This document shows positions 12,701 through 26,360 of a DNA stretch of 64,000 bases, piece after piece (positions within the stretch are counted from its first letter, which is position 1; every line of letters begins with the position of its first letter). Both the position numbers and the translations under genes were made by a program. The stretch spans positions 28,936 through 92,935 of the forward strand of contig KB309148.1 in assembly GCA_000328365.1 (NCBI GenBank). Reading direction: 5' to 3'. The notes under the pieces are model-generated. The model saw only the letters and a program-made list of their open reading frames with translations, had not been told where the DNA came from and did not search any database. Source of the DNA: Capitella teleta. Taxonomy: Eukaryota > Annelida > Polychaeta > Capitellidae.

Positions 12701-14313
12701 TTCATATATTTTTGCATAAATTTTCTTTTATAGCTTGCGAAAAAGTGGAAAACACAGTCAGAAGGAATTCCGAGTTACTTTTTTCGGAAGAAATAGATTT
12801 TAGCGTAAAGGGAGACCATAGCCGTTGAGTAATTATTGAACATGAAATAGTAATCAAACAAAAGTAATCAGCTAGTTACGGAGAATGAATAAATGATTTG
12901 CCCTGTCGGCTAATGTGTGGGGATGTTCAAATAACCCTACATTGAATCCAAACTGATCGGGTTTGACCCCACACCCGATCACATGTACATGTAATGTGTA
13001 GGCCTTGATCATTTCACGATACTTAATTTCCCAGGATGTCTTCATTTCTTACAGGTTTATGAAAGACATCGTGTCCTGTGTTGGCGAAGCAACCCGTCGA
13101 GTTTGTTCAGAGGAAGCCGCCAAATGGATTTCAACCCTGAAAGAAATTTTAATGCAACCTGCACATCACAAGATACGCTGTCATGAACGTTTAGGTATAT
13201 ATCAAAACTTTGCTTCTATTCACAAATTCATTTTGCATGGATTGTGATGTCTCGTGAAATTCACGATCAATTTTGCAACATGTCTCACTGTCTGGCTATA
13301 CTGTCACTGCAAAGCATATCAATGTAGTTGAGAGATTGTGACTCAGCATAAAATTTTCACAAACATTCATAATGTTACTAGGAGAAGTGCGAATAACAGG
13401 TTTAGGAATGCTAACAAAACTCGGTCAATCAATATGGTATACTATACAAGTACTCGTGGCGCACTAACAACAATAAATATCACCCCATTTGATGAATTTT
13501 CGTTAATATCGAAAAGAAATCTCGATTGGACCAACCCAAAGATCGATCGACCAAGCAATAGTACCATAGGGAGTGCTGCAAATGATCTTTGTCTTTTAGC
13601 TACCCAGTCACGATTTGCGAACAATGGTTTCTAAACCAGTTCGAAATGTTTGACGAGTACATTAACAGGTGCTACAACGCTATAATCAGGTTTTGGGTCA
13701 ATCTCTTTACGAAATCTAATTATTTGGGGTCTCAATCCCGTGAATACAGCCGAGATCCAAGGATCAAAGGAAGGCGCCGCACCTGTTACTCTTAAAAATT
13801 CAGAAGGCCATACATCAGGTGGATGCTCTTTCATCACTATATATAAAGCACTATACTAAGACATCTGACAATTTGCTATCAATTATGCATGCATAATAGC
13901 CTACATATATGATATAAGCCTACAAATTAATATCTGTGATTTCTCTTGCAGTTCGACCCGAATCAAAGCGCTCGATTATCGTCGGGATCAGCATTGGAGC
14001 GTGTTTAGGATTCCTGTCGCTTATCTTAGTGGTGCTATTGTTGTGTCGTAAACAAATGACAGCCTACACCAAAGCCTCAAAATGGCTGAGCACTAAGTCG
14101 CGAAATACGTCACTGGGCCCAGGGAGGCCTTACAGCAATGGTGGCCCCTCAGTGACCAGTGCTGGAGGGGCTTCAACAGCCCCTCTGCTCCTTGATATTA
14201 GCCCCAAGAAAGCAGGACCGAATACAAAGGTAGACTACTCACAATTGAGGGACGTTGATTCACGGTGTAGTATTCAAATGGAGCAGTCGGTCGCAACTGC
14301 AGCGGCCCGGTGA
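6737..14313 (+). CDS. Single-pass membrane protein with two tandem cysteine-rich helical domains
   Basis: Model with six exons: 6737-6767, 8505-8646, 11463-11539, 11643-11784, 13055-13194, 13952-14313, encoding about 297 residues; every junction has GT-AG and keeps frame. Exon 1 gives a short hydrophobic signal peptide starting MISILVLCFAG. Exons 2+3 and exons 4+5 each encode one copy of a domain with about six cysteines and amphipathic helices; both copies are bounded by phase-1 introns and split by a phase-2 intron, and exons 2 and 4 are both 142 nt. Exon 6 encodes a membrane helix (IGACLGFLSLILVVLLLC), then a roughly 95-residue Ser/Gly/Pro-rich cytoplasmic tail containing a YSQL motif. A polyadenylation signal AATAAA lies near 14549. 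The domain resembles the C..C..FC..C..C..C pattern of uncharacterised secreted invertebrate proteins; I do not recognise a named family. Function is unknown, and a cell-surface role is inferred. Confidence 0.7.
7955..8358 (-). CDS. Minus-strand exon candidates related to the cysteine-rich domain, inside intron 1 of the plus-strand gene
   Basis: A frame open from about 8358 down to 8150 reads like the second half of the cysteine-rich domain of the surrounding gene: a leading Cys, a long amphipathic helix containing RIDETLRAALKAMHYEL, and a closing NLPC, but without the middle cysteine pair. It ends in a phase-1 GTATGT donor, the same phase as exon 5 of the plus-strand gene. A following segment (about 8120 to 7960) contains NQDTCNEGNCDGELG and several further cysteines, is in frame if a 31-nt segment is removed, and ends at a GTAAGA donor. 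No upstream exon, signal peptide or membrane helix could be assigned, so this may be a partial gene or a decaying inverted duplicate. The relationship rests on spacing and helix pattern only. Confidence 0.3.
9560..9826 (+). repeat. Putative tRNA-derived SINE
   Basis: The head contains a sequence close to a pol III B box (GTTCGAGACC at about 9611-9620). The tail (9770-9826) contains GGTTTGGGTGGAGCTGCAAAA and matches a second copy at 18758-18814, which shows that the sequence is dispersed. It lies in intron 2 of the cysteine-rich membrane protein gene. The A box and exact ends were not identified. Confidence 0.45.
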
Positions 14314-14559
14314 GGCGGATGATGCGAGCCACGATTCTTGATTTACTGATGAGGAACATTTTACCTATGGAGGTCCTCCTCACATTGGGATCACTGTCCT
14401 GAGCTAATGTGATTGTCGGTGACAGTCTGCGGTTGTGTTCTTTGTGTATTATTGTATCACATTTATTCACTTGTGATCTTCTGTTCTGTGCATTGTATAT
14501 ATTAATTGACACGTGCGTTCACCCCTATGTCCATTGCGTAGATGTTTTAATAAATGATG

Positions 14560-17500
14560 AATTATCTTTACGGGAACACGTTGATTTTTTTTTTTTTTTT
14601 TTTTTTTTTTCACGAAGATTCGGCTGATATAGGCTGATCCATCGCATTAATCTTGGGGCAGGCACTCACTGCCACAGCCTTGGAGTGAAGTCACTGCACT
14701 TACGCATAATCGACACTCAATTATGGCAGGGCACTTCGATCTAAGTCAGAGTTAGGTGAATATAATTTTAAAAAAAAATTACGTTAAATTCGTCACAATG
14801 ACATTAGGGTGATGCTGACCTTCTTCTATACACTGCACTTCATAATAAGATTAGCGACACCATGTTATAGCAATATTCACTACTAACATATGAGTATTAT
14901 TCTCAAAATCGCCTTCTGTAGGGATGGCTCACGACGAAGTATGGATGGTACAAGCAGTTAAGTATAATATATGCACGATATAGCACCAGTCTTTTTTACT
15001 GGCACGTGTCATAAACCCTTCAAAAGCAGAGCTCTGAGTGATTAAAGATCAGTTTTCCAAGAGCGCAGAACTCCGGACGTCAGTCCGTTTGCTGCATGTC
15101 AGTTCAACCCGGCAAGCGACATGCACCTCTGAGTAACGCTCAACTTTGGATAAAGTACTTCGAAGGTGAAACATTAACATGCCATATTCATTAGTCACTG
15201 TGTAATTAGTGTATTTGCCTCGATTTTTAACCCGGACTGAAATTCCCCATTGAGGCAGTTCCTGAATGCCCAGCTTTTTTTTTAATTAGGTTCACGTAGG
15301 TCCGATCTTCATATGCGCACCCCTGAAGAAGTAGCACAATCGATATTGTGCTAAGACTATAACTTCAGTTTCTTCGAGGAATCGCGTGGGAATAATGATT
15401 CCGTTTTCAGCGAACGGGCGCAATAAGGACGTGTATCATAGACGCTAATGAGTAATTAGGCAGAGGCTAACAAGTATAGCCAAACCAGTCAAAACAATCA
15501 GGTTAATTATAGTATGGGGCGGTGTATAAATATACAATATATTAATTAATAGCAACGTGTAGATGAAAGTCCTCGGGTTTTTTAGTGTCAAGTATGATTG
15601 TTACTGTAATATGTCTCACTCCATCCACAGCATTACAAGTAACAGGCAAAACAAATAGAGTAGGCCTACATTTTAAACCCAGACAACATCTCGGGCGAGT
15701 TTGTGAAGGCCTGTGAATTAAAGATCAGAATTCATAATTGTGATGCCATAAGTTGATGCCATAATTTGGCATCCACTGTTCTCTTTGCCTCTTATCACTA
15801 TTCATTTTGATAAAAATAACATGCTCAATTATCGATTGGACCATTTTCTCTTGAAAATAATGATAAAATGCATCATATTTTCTGTCTTTAGTCGGATTAC
15901 TTTGTTTCCGACTTCGTTTAATCGCCTGATTCACACTACTACTTCACGACGCACACAGGATCCCACATGCATTCATTACATTCAAATTATTGTCAATCCA
16001 CTTAAATACTACAAATAATTCAAATTACGTAGGCCTACAATTAACTATTGCCTCGATTGGGATTAACGCTATTAATTATATTAATTATAATTAATTATAA
16101 AGCTCACAAAGACCTAAAACAATGATGATTGTCGTTTGAAATCAGCGTTGTATCTTACATTATCAATGCAAATAGTGGACATTTTATATTCACCGATATG
16201 ATTGCGAATTAAAAGTACTACCAGTAAACAATTCCTCCTCTTATTTTACGACAAAAATAATGAGAGTAAGCTGCGATCAGCTGAGGACTATCACGGTACA
16301 TTAAAGCACAATAAGTACATAACAAATAAGCTCAATTGTGTTTGTGACGCGTTCAAGATTGAATATTGGGAAGGTGCATTTCCATTCCATTTCAAGGTAG
16401 TTATAGAACGGTGTTGCTTCACATTAATTTTGTCGGCTACACTGAATGTTGGGTGCTATCAATTCTGTTGTTACATCATATGACTTGAAATTAAATTTTT
16501 TAAATGATCTTATTATATCTTTAAAGTCTTAATTAGCTTAGCTCGTTTTCCTAGCAGAGGCAATAATTTAACAGATGTGAGATTAGGTTTAAGATTTCTT
16601 AGTAAAACGCACCACTTCCCCTTGCCAGCCGGAAGCGAATCAAATAATGCTTCAATCTGCAAGATGAGCGCTTGCCTTTTGATCCAATCCTCTCGTCGTG
16701 TTGAGGATCCAATAAATGCCAGCCGTAAGCGCTTAATAAACAGAGCCTCTTCTTCTCCTTTCGCTCATTCTAAAAGATCAAGAAAAAATCAAGATTTCGT
16801 CACTAATCTAAATTCGTCTTAAATGGTCTTCTTAGAGATTGGCTTATGGTTTTTTTTTTCTGTAGTTCAAACAGGGCACACCAAATCAAATGCATCGTCG
16901 TTATATCCCATAAGAGAGCAATGATCGAGACCTCTATACCCAAATTCAACAACTGTCATGCATGGCTGTAGTAGGTATTTGATGATATATTAATAATGCA
17001 GATGACTCGCTTTGTTGAATATCGTGAGATAATCTCTCAATTTCTCTATCTTAGGTATCAGTAATATTATAACGAGGTGACTCGGCTTACAGTAATAATT
17101 TTCCGAAAACCCCCGACGAACTGGCGGTCAATCCAAATCTCATCCCAATGGTCACGTATCCCCCATCGCGTAATCATCGTAATGCATGCTACGTACTTTA
17201 TATATCAACCCCTGGTCACGCCAACATAATACTATACCAAATGTCCAACCAATGAGTTCTGGACAGAATGCCACGCAGCCTTCTCTGGACTTTTGCTTTT
17301 ATCGCCTTTAATGGTTTGCCATAATGTGCACGGAAAGAGAAGAGGTTATAAACGGCAGTCAACTGTCAACAAAAGCGGAGGCATTAGTTTAATCCATTGT
17401 CAGACGCTTCTATATTTGGACATCATATTAGACAGAGGAAGAACTTCTTGACCTATTACAACGTGGCCATTGAAGGACAGTACCCAAGGATAACAGCAAA

Positions 17501-19275
17501 TATAACCTGTCGCTATACGGTGTCCTTATATGAGGTGATGCCTACAGCTGCTATTTCTCAATGACACAAACAAATGAATTGCATCCTGGTGCGTAGCTGT
17601 ACTTGGAAGTAATTGAGGTAATTGAGACGCAGTGCCACGGGAGAATACATTGCCACACATAGGACACTGACACGCAAAAAATGTCGAAACCATTATCTGA
17701 ACTCGAGTAATTACGTCGTTCATCTTAATGGAGCATAAAACAGGCTTCAATCACAATGAAACATAAAATGTTGACGATTTGATTGCTGTTTCAATGGTTA
17801 TGGGATAGCCTTCAGGGATGAATGCAATCTGTGTTCTTCAAGAGCGATCATAATAAAAAATAAATAAAAAAATAAGAAAAATTCTGGTGCAATTGTTGGT
17901 TAACAGATCGGTGCGATTGCGAAGAACAGAGCTGCGTCTGAACTGTGTAGTATGCTCATGTTCATTTTGGCTCATATTATTTTGAGATTCCAATGCCGAG
18001 ATCTAACGTTGAACCGTTTTTATGTTGCACCATTTCGAATCCCATGACGAACCTAACCGCTTGTCCGACTCTGATTATAAAATAGCGAAAGGGTATGACG
18101 CAATGATTAGAGGCGCCGACATCATGATGATCAATGTCCAAAGGGTTAAAGGAGACGTCATTTGTTGATCAGACAGCCACACCCGTAGCAGCAATATCAG
18201 TGCAGATCCCACACACACAGTTTGAACTACGCTTTAGATGTTGCTCGTGGTGGTGGCTGGCAGAGGAACACAGTTTTATACTGTTATTTTACTGCTACAA
18301 TTAGGCTTTTGACGGTGCTAGAAGCAATCTCAGCCGGGCTCCCAAAGGAGCCGCGCAAAAGACTGTTTGTTAGCATGTATTGCTACAAGAAATTTGTGCA
18401 CACTGATATGTAATTGCGTACTGTCCATTAAATGGTCGATATGAGAAACCTTTGTACTGTCGAAATAACCTTCAGGATCCCAGATTACCCAAGATTACTT
18501 TAGTAATCACGAGTCGATGGTGGAGGTGAGGACAGATGGCCATGGATATGCATACAGTTATAGGTGGAGCGGGGCATTTCGCCCACACTTTAAATATAGA
18601 TAGATACAAAGACTACCCGGGATAAACCTGGCGTAATTTAGCTGTTCCATTTAACCCTCTCTGCAAAAGATCAGAATTTCTTATAATAAAGACCCCACTC
18701 TAACTACCAGTGTGGCCCATTACAGTAACAGTACGCACATAGTACGTGGTTATATACTGGCGCCCGTATCATCCGATCGGATTGGGTGGAGCCGTAAAAC
18801 CCCATCACTCACTCACGTGGTTATATACATGAGTCTTTATTGACATTAATCATAAATACGTAAAATTTGATGGAATAACTAGTCAAGGGAACGCTGGAAG
18901 CAACCTGCTTTCAGTTTTACAAATTGCCCCTGTTCTCAATCTTCTTTAAAGTGTCAGACATACATGGGGGAATTATCGGGGGCTTATCTGATAGCAAGTC
19001 GGTAGTCTACTTCGTTGTCTTATCTGAAGGAAGCAATTTGTTCCCCGAATGAAAACGAAGTATCCACTACCCTGGATCCTTTCTTGGGGGCCTCGTGCAA
19101 CCAAGAAGCTCATTTTATTAAGACCAAACTCCTTGTAATAGATTAGGCTCAACCCTTGGGATGATTGCTGCACTATAATACAATTTTATCAGCAGTAAAA
19201 CATGTATATGACTAATATCAAACGGTCGGTTGAGACAGGTGCCAAATCACAAGCCAGTGTTACTATAATGAACGC

Positions 19276-19306
<31 letters not shown>

Positions 19307-19328
19307 AGGCGTCTACAAAATTATAATA
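14560..19328. other. Gene-poor stretch
   Basis: No gene is supported. It starts with a long T tract at about 14585-14611 just past the polyadenylation signal of the upstream gene. Short open frames occur (for example 16577-16822, a basic Ser/Arg-rich plus-strand frame, and 17526-17750, a minus-strand frame with one CPMC motif), but none has a recognisable domain or convincing splice sites. A truncated SINE lies at 18758-18814 and an A tract at about 19276-19301. Confidence 0.5.
18744..18828 (+). mobile_element. 5'-truncated SINE with perfect 14-bp target-site duplication
   Basis: A 57-bp insert (18758-18814) is flanked by two identical copies of ACGTGGTTATATAC (18744-18757 and 18815-18828). 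The insert matches the tail of the sequence at 9770-9826 and ends in a short TCAC-type repeat (TCACTCACTC). A target duplication of this length with a repeat-tailed, 5'-truncated insert is typical of LINE-mediated retroposition. Confidence 0.65.
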
Positions 19329-20152
19329 CGAGGGTTGTTCGAAAAGTTCTCGGCCTAACATAGAACGTGCAATACCAGAGTCTTGAAATTTGGTAATTAG
19401 ACAGAGCAAATATTTACAAAAGCAAAGGATATTATTCATCTGGCATAAAGAATTTTGGATTGAGTGTTCTTCTACCGATATCACTGCCAAGCCTCATTTT
19501 GTGTACCAAAAGTTTCATTTTTTTTGCATCTCATAACACTTTTTCTCAACATCTCTGATCGCTGATTTAATTTTTACACACTGCGTGTCTATTGCATGGC
19601 TTTGCTGTGATAACAATTTGAAGGAATTCTGGAATCAGTTATCTTAGTTAACACGGGAGTTGCGCTGGAAAGGTGTATCAATATATATCCGCAAATTTTG
19701 ATAATTCAATCAATGAGGCAGGCGCTATTTAGAATAAATAATCTCGCAGCATTTGGTGTTTATTTTTTTCTATAATGTAGAAAATAAATGTGCTTCGGTC
19801 ATCTGTTGCTGCCTTACAATTCTGCCTATCTAGTAATTTACTTTATTATATTTCGCTATACATGTATGTCTCCGAAGTCAAATTATTAACCCTACCCATA
19901 TATTTCTGCTGTCTACCAGCGCTCGACATTTCTGGGCCTCATTTGACTATGTTATAATAATTTCATAATAATTTCACAGAACTCACTCATTTTAGATTGC
20001 TTTGATGCGTCTATAAATAGAACATCGCAAATTTTGGTCAATGATTAATAATCTATTTTTTATCTTAAGGGCTAATCAATATACATGCCAATTTTCAAAT
20101 TAATATGAATACGCGTTCTATGTTAGGTCGAGAACTTTTCGAACAACCCTCA
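19329..20152. mobile_element. Short mariner-like DNA transposon with terminal inverted repeats
   Basis: The ends are inverted copies: 19329 onward reads CGAGGGTTGTTCGAAAAGTT and the right end at 20152 reads the complement with few changes, about 39 bp each. A TA lies outside the left end and a TG (probably a mutated TA) outside the right. The sequence type of the TIR and the dinucleotide target fit the Tc1/mariner superfamily. At 824 bp, and without any long open frame, it is a decayed or internally deleted non-autonomous copy. Confidence 0.75.
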
Positions 20153-21650
20153 TGGTACATACATTAAAATGATCAAGTGTATTACGCATTCAATGAATTA
20201 TTGCAATATGCATGGATGTACATAATTATGCCCTACATGTTTTATACACGATATTCTATCCAAAGAAGGAGTCCAGAGTTACCTGCTTTGGTCTTTTCTG
20301 TGTCAAAATGAGCGGCCATTTCGATAACAATGCTGAGCAGTCGGAGGCATGCGTTTTGCGCGAAGTAAGCTTTCAAGGTGGGCGAGGGCTTCCTGGGCAC
20401 GGGAATGACGGACACGTGGTGGAAGCGTTCTTTGATCTGCTTTGATCTCCTCATTAATAAAATCATAATCTTTCATGTTCCTAACTGACATCAGCAATAG
20501 GCTAGCCAGCGACCATCGCCCGCTCACATCAAAGCGTTAGGCAATCGTTTATGTTTTCAAGTGGAGACGGAGCGTAAGGAGGAGCTACTTGACTCGTGAC
20601 TCGAGTGGGCTAGAGATCCTAAAATAATTCTTATTAGAGGATCTATAGAGTGAGCAAACCAGGAATAATTGAATTGGTCCTTATATACAGGGTCAAGGGT
20701 CAATTAGTACTGCTAATGAGTAGCATTGATTTTCGCTGGCCGTGTTGTACGGGTGGTCGATGAATATACAGAGCCATTTACTCATTTACATGTTAAGTAG
20801 GTCGGGTAGATTATAGGGTGGTCCCAAAGGTAGTCATTAGCACATGTATTACTGTACTTAAACTATTAATATTTAATTAATTACCGCTTTGTAAAGATTA
20901 TAAGAGTTTCACAAACATCAAATTACTATTATTGCACCTCCCTGTAAGTAGTCTTGAATCTATTTCTGAACATTTTTGGGGATTCTTTCTTGATGGAAGC
21001 ATCCGGATTTGGAATGTAGTGAGATTCGTATTCCAGTCTTCTTATATCCTAGTTTTATGTGATCGGCATGAGACTGAAATGAAACCCTGCCATCGGTGAT
21101 AACGGGTGATGGACAACATAGTCATGCTTGTGCCTCACTTAAATCATTTATAATTCGTTGTGCCTTATAATAAACCGTCCCATAGATAAGAAGGATCTAA
21201 AAAGCAAGTAATAAAATTCTTGCTAAAGTAATATAATTCTGTGTTTTTTAACCCAAAAAAAATTGTCATTTCAACTCTACAAAGTTGCCAATTTTTTTAT
21301 TCCCGTAATACACAAACAAATGCATGAGGGAAATGTAAGGAATGGCACATGCCAAAGGTTAAGGTCAATCTTTATGTTTCATGCATCTCACAATTATGCT
21401 CGATGAACTAATAACACGACGACGTTCGGATAGAGGCCCTGATGGATGGCCGAACGGCACGAGCATCCTTCATGACGCTGCCTTGGACGAAATCAGACGT
21501 GAACAGAACGGACAACTGTGGTCACGCAGCAGACAAATGAACGCTTTAAGCATCGCGATCCATTTATACCCATGATTTACGCGTGTACGCCCTGATTACC
21601 TTCTATAATTGTAACCTGCACGAAACACGGTTCGTGTTATCAAACTTCTC
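20153..21650. other. Gene-poor stretch with one ambiguous coding-like segment
   Basis: The segment at about 20283-20466 is open on both strands. On the minus strand it would be an exon ending in a GTAACT donor at about 20283; on the plus strand a 44-codon frame starts at about 20310 and stops near 20445. I recognise neither product. A further plus-strand frame at 21381-21575 (64 residues, charged) has no recognised motif. Nothing else is seen. Confidence 0.35.
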
Positions 21651-21699
21651 ATTATTTATCGAATTTATCATTATTTATTATTTAACCAATAAAAAAAGT

Positions 21700-22240
21700 A
21701 GAATCTGTACAGCGTTCTCTCACTAAATATGTTTTAAATTCCTATGAGATTTCTTATCTTCAACGTTGCACCGATTTAAACATATTACCACTCTGCTTTA
21801 GGAGAGAGAGATCAATGACCTTTTATTCCTTCTTTTTTTTTTAATTATACACGGTTTAATTCACGTAGATTTTAGTTCTGAAATCGCTTTTAACAACTCG
21901 TCACGTGACCTCCGTTCTACAAATGATAAATTTTTATCTGCACAATCTGTCCGCACGGAATGTTTTAAATCATCATATTTTAATCGCATTGTGATTGTGA
22001 GACTATGGAATATTTTACCTCCGACATTCGCCAGTGTACCCCTTTTAAAAATTTTAAACAGAAAGTGACTTTATTTTACGTTGATAAACTTGCCAATTTT
22101 AATGTCGATCAATTCTGTACATGGACATCGACTGTTTTTACTCTTGTCGCCGTCAATTTAAAGGCATTGCCTGTTATGTCGTGCGTTTGCATGTTTTTAT
22201 TATTCTATAACCTAACACTCATCTCTGATACAGGGACTAG
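21700..22240 (+). mobile_element. LINE 3' remnant (end of a reverse transcriptase ORF)
   Basis: Translated in shifting plus-strand frames, this stretch reads like the C-terminal tail of a CR1/Jockey-type non-LTR reverse transcriptase. Around 21755-21800 it gives a DLNILPLCFRRE-like block, around 21960-22010 SSYFNRI followed by LWNILPP (family consensus SYFNRIVRLWNSLP), and around 22105-22130 a DQFCTWTS-like tail. Frameshifts and stops interrupt it, so it is a degraded fragment. No 5' portion or target duplication was recognised. Confidence 0.65.
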
Positions 22241-25200
22241 GGCCAATAGGATATTTATAGAACCGCTGTTTTGGGCAGTACTGGGACTAATCCCTAGCTC
22301 GTAAAATTCTTTCAAGATTCGCGAGAACTAATCCCAATTGATACAATTTTTAAGAGAGGCCCTCCCATCGAATGGAAATGGACAATTTTAAAGAAAAGAG
22401 TATAATAATCCAATCACAATAAGCAGCCACTGACCGCCTATTTGATGCATCGTGCACCAATTGGACTAAATGAATGTGCAATCATTTGCTGTGCTGATTG
22501 AGTAAATAATGGCAGGACGCTTGGGAAATAAGATCTCTAATTTACATTGTACCTGAATTCCCCACCCTGTTTCATTTTATATGTATCAGAAGACATGTTT
22601 CGGCCTGCATTCCTGGAGATTTCTGTTCCATTGAGACCGCAAACCTTTTATCCGCAGACCTTTGATACCCGAAGCTACTCGTGTCTCTTGCCACTGGCTC
22701 GCATTGGGCAGTCAATTCCATGTGCACACAGTGGGTGTGCCAAAGGGTGCAGCGGGTAAATGTTAAGAGTATCTCCAATCAAGCTCCATTGAAATCAAAT
22801 GTTTGTGGTGAAGATACAATTCAAATCGGTAGAAACGACATACGGGGCGAGGCATTCATTCTCAGACTTGCAGTGTTGTAAACACCACTGACTAATACCT
22901 CGTCCTCGTGGACCGGGGATTTGGCGCCATAGAAATGCGCTCACTCCTTGAGACCTTGGACTCACTGATCAATCGATCGAGGGCCCAGTGAGTAAACAGA
23001 GGACTGCGAGTCAATTTGACCGCGTGCCTACTAGGTTGGATTATCCCAGCAGACGCAAACCATTGCGTAATATCAAATTTCATAATAATTATATGCACAC
23101 CTGTGAAGATGTGATGCCATACAACGGAATTTCTTCTTGTGTTCGTTGGTCTTACTTTCATTCTCTGCCTGTTGCAACTTCATCTTAATGTCCCTCGATT
23201 GAATATACATGTACAGGCTGTGGTTTCTACATATACAATAAGAGCAGGGGGGATTCTGGGGAAGCAAAAGTTTTCAGCTTAACCTATCTTGCATCAGGTT
23301 CAAACCAATCAGTTTTATTTATACATATATATTTTATGTTTCTTTTTCTGTCATATTGCATGTATATGCAAAATAAATATTATATTATATACATTTTGAT
23401 GATTGATCGAATGATCGATTAACAAGGTGCGCCGTAACTGCATGTATACTTTTAGTTACCTGCATATTAGTTTATTAAATTTGGATGAAGATAAAATATA
23501 CATGAGGCAGTGCTAGATTGTCTAAATCTGTGCCTAATTCATATGCGTGGGTGAATCTCTGTCATCGGCTATTTAAGAGATATAATCCAGTCAATTTGAG
23601 ATAAAAAGTTCCACGTGACGCCCTAAAGGTTGTCATGGCAACCTGCACTCGTTGATAGCATAAAAATGCAACCCTTTCATGAGAAGGCTTTGAAATTAGG
23701 CTACCCCCTTTCTACCTATTATTTTATTAATGTAGCTGTTCTCAATTCACCCATTTGGCCTCAGATTTTCCGATTCGTAGTTCAGATAACTCAACCGATA
23801 CATCGAAATCTATCAGTGTTATTTTTCACTTCTACCCACCAGGATCCGTTTTCTATGCTTTCATAGAATTGCTCGCTAAATTGCTGACTTCTGCGAAGGT
23901 TATCAAAACCAGTTCCAAGTTTAAGTACTCATCATTTGCAGGATTCATGTGTGTCTCCATTTCGAGGAGATGACATCCCATATTTCAGCACTGATTGCTT
24001 CAACGTAAGAGCATGCCATTTTTTCAATTCCAAAGAAAAGCATCTCTACCAGGATTCATCGGTTGAACTGATGAAACCCCTGAGATTTCGAAGATCAATC
24101 GAGGTTTTTGAATCGTGAGAACCCTCCGAGATCACTCCGTTTCAACAGAACCCCTTCTATGCTATAGAGCATTACTTAAGAAACACACTTCAACCTTAGT
24201 GAAACGTGTGTCCGGCTATTAAACACGAAAGGCGAGCTTATCATGGTTGGCTGGGCACACCAAACTGACTGTATGATATTCGCATGTTTCTGGATCTTGC
24301 AGTGGAACGCTTAATCAACTGCTTGAATGACTGATTTATTTATATGTGCGTGTCTTATGACAAGAGGCCTTGATGGAAATGACGGTTCGTTTGCCCTTAC
24401 ACTCAGGTTTCACAAATAGGATTTGTCAGGGAAAGAGAACAGTTTATTATACGCAAGGGCGATCTGCACCATGCACGGTCTCATTTGGTTATCTGCTCTG
24501 CGCGAGACCGTCGCCCGGTTAGATTGCCGTTTGTTTCGGGTTTTCAAACGCACAAAAAGGCATTCGGAGAATTCATCAGCTGGAGAAGACAAGGGAGAAT
24601 AAAGGAAGCTTCTTTTAGTTGCATTTGCATCTAATTCTTGGATGCGTAGTCAATTCGCGGTGAAATTTCTTGGAATGGATTTGTGCAAGCTGTTGAGGAA
24701 ATCGTGCAAGCAAGAGTGCGTGTGCAATATAGTTAGTGGATTGACTCATTTCGATCAGCATTTATGTGTTATAAAGCAGAGGGCTTGATCTTCCAATTAC
24801 CGTCAGTTAGTAATTCAGTATACTTAGGGTCAAAATAAACGCCCATAATTGTATTATAGAGTCACATTAAATGTCAGATTACTATATTAAGAGATCCACT
24901 CTTATTCAGATCGATCCTACATCAAATTACTAACAGATACCCCGCCCGACAACCCAACACGATGCAGAACAGCGATGCACAGCGGCAATCAGGTGCAATT
25001 GATATTGCGATTGTAATTACGAAGATTCTCGTCATTTAACTCCTCGATAGGGCACTTCATATCAACCCGGGTACATATTTGGGTTCTTGGTTTGTCCCCA
25101 AATCATTGTTTGCAGCATGAGAGGTGTTGCATCATTTTGATAATCCGTCACTAGGTGAGACAAGATGTAAAGGAAAAATTGAGCAAACTGTTAGATCATT

Positions 25201-26360
25201 CAATGTTAACTTATATAAGCTTCCTGGTCGCAATAAACAGCACTATGTTTTGCTAAATAAGGAGTAGCATTATTAGCGACTAATTGTTGCACTACTCGTA
25301 GTAATAATTATCATATGATGGTCCATTTATTGGAGTGCAGTTGCATAATACGTTCACGTGAATATCGGACAGTTGTACAATTATATCATTACACACGGAA
25401 GTCATTAACGATGAATGAAGTATTCATAGTGAGAGACAATAATTATACAGAATTGTGTCACTTCAGTGAATCTGCCAGTCAATTAGCCTTGCGTATTTGA
25501 ATGACTTATAACGAATAAAGCATGCAAAAGACTCACCTGAGCAAGAGTTACAAGTATCTCGGATCTGTTAATTTCACTCTGCACTCCTTTCGTGGTTGAC
25601 GACATTGTCGATAATTATGGCGATGTGGTATGAAAAATAACCATCGCTTTATAAAATTATAAAATTATATCTTCTTTTTCAGGGCAAGCCTCACTTTTCC
25701 ACTAAATTTTCAATTGTTTCGACTTGTTTCTGTTCTTCATTTGCTAAAGATCACTCAAAATTCTGGCCCATAGCATTTCAGGCTTGTTTTGTTTACATTT
25801 GGTAACATTTAAAATCGTCACGTGTTATGTAAGACCATTTGTATGTATTTTTCTAACAATTTCGGAGAAATAAATCATTAGACAGAAAATATATTATTAG
25901 GGGTCCACGAAGGGTTCATGAGATCCGAATTATATATGCTAGTACGTAAGCCTTCTGGGAGAATTTGAGTCCTCTTTTTCCCCACGAAAACCCCATGTAT
26001 AGGCCTAGACTATAAATACCAATTCCACTGAGCATGCGCTCGCGGGGACTTGTGGGATAGGTGGCAGCACATGCGCCACCGCGTATAATGTTGTTCAATG
26101 TTGTAGATTATCAACGCCAATGAAAACTCAAAAAAAAAAAAAATATATCGTTCAAGCTACCTATATAACGCCACAACACTTTCTCTTGCTTTCTGCTTGT
26201 CGCATGCATACGTGTAGGCCTATATATACGTGTACGAGTTGTGCGCCACGCAAATAATCAATTACTAACAATGATGAGAACCTTGAAAGGCGCATGTTTT
26301 AAGAGGTCTATAAGCCTATATATATTCTTTATTATACAAAAAGGGAGTATACATTTCCTC
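22240..26360. other. Gene-poor stretch
   Basis: No gene, RNA gene or recognisable transposon is seen. Several open frames of 60-90 codons occur on both strands, but none carries a familiar motif or supported splice sites. Sequence is AT-rich with short A tracts (for example near 26130). Confidence 0.45.

Noticed and set aside
17526-17750. Zinc-finger-like minus-strand frame with a CPMC motif
   Set aside because: A single CxxC pair without the second pair or conserved spacing is not enough.
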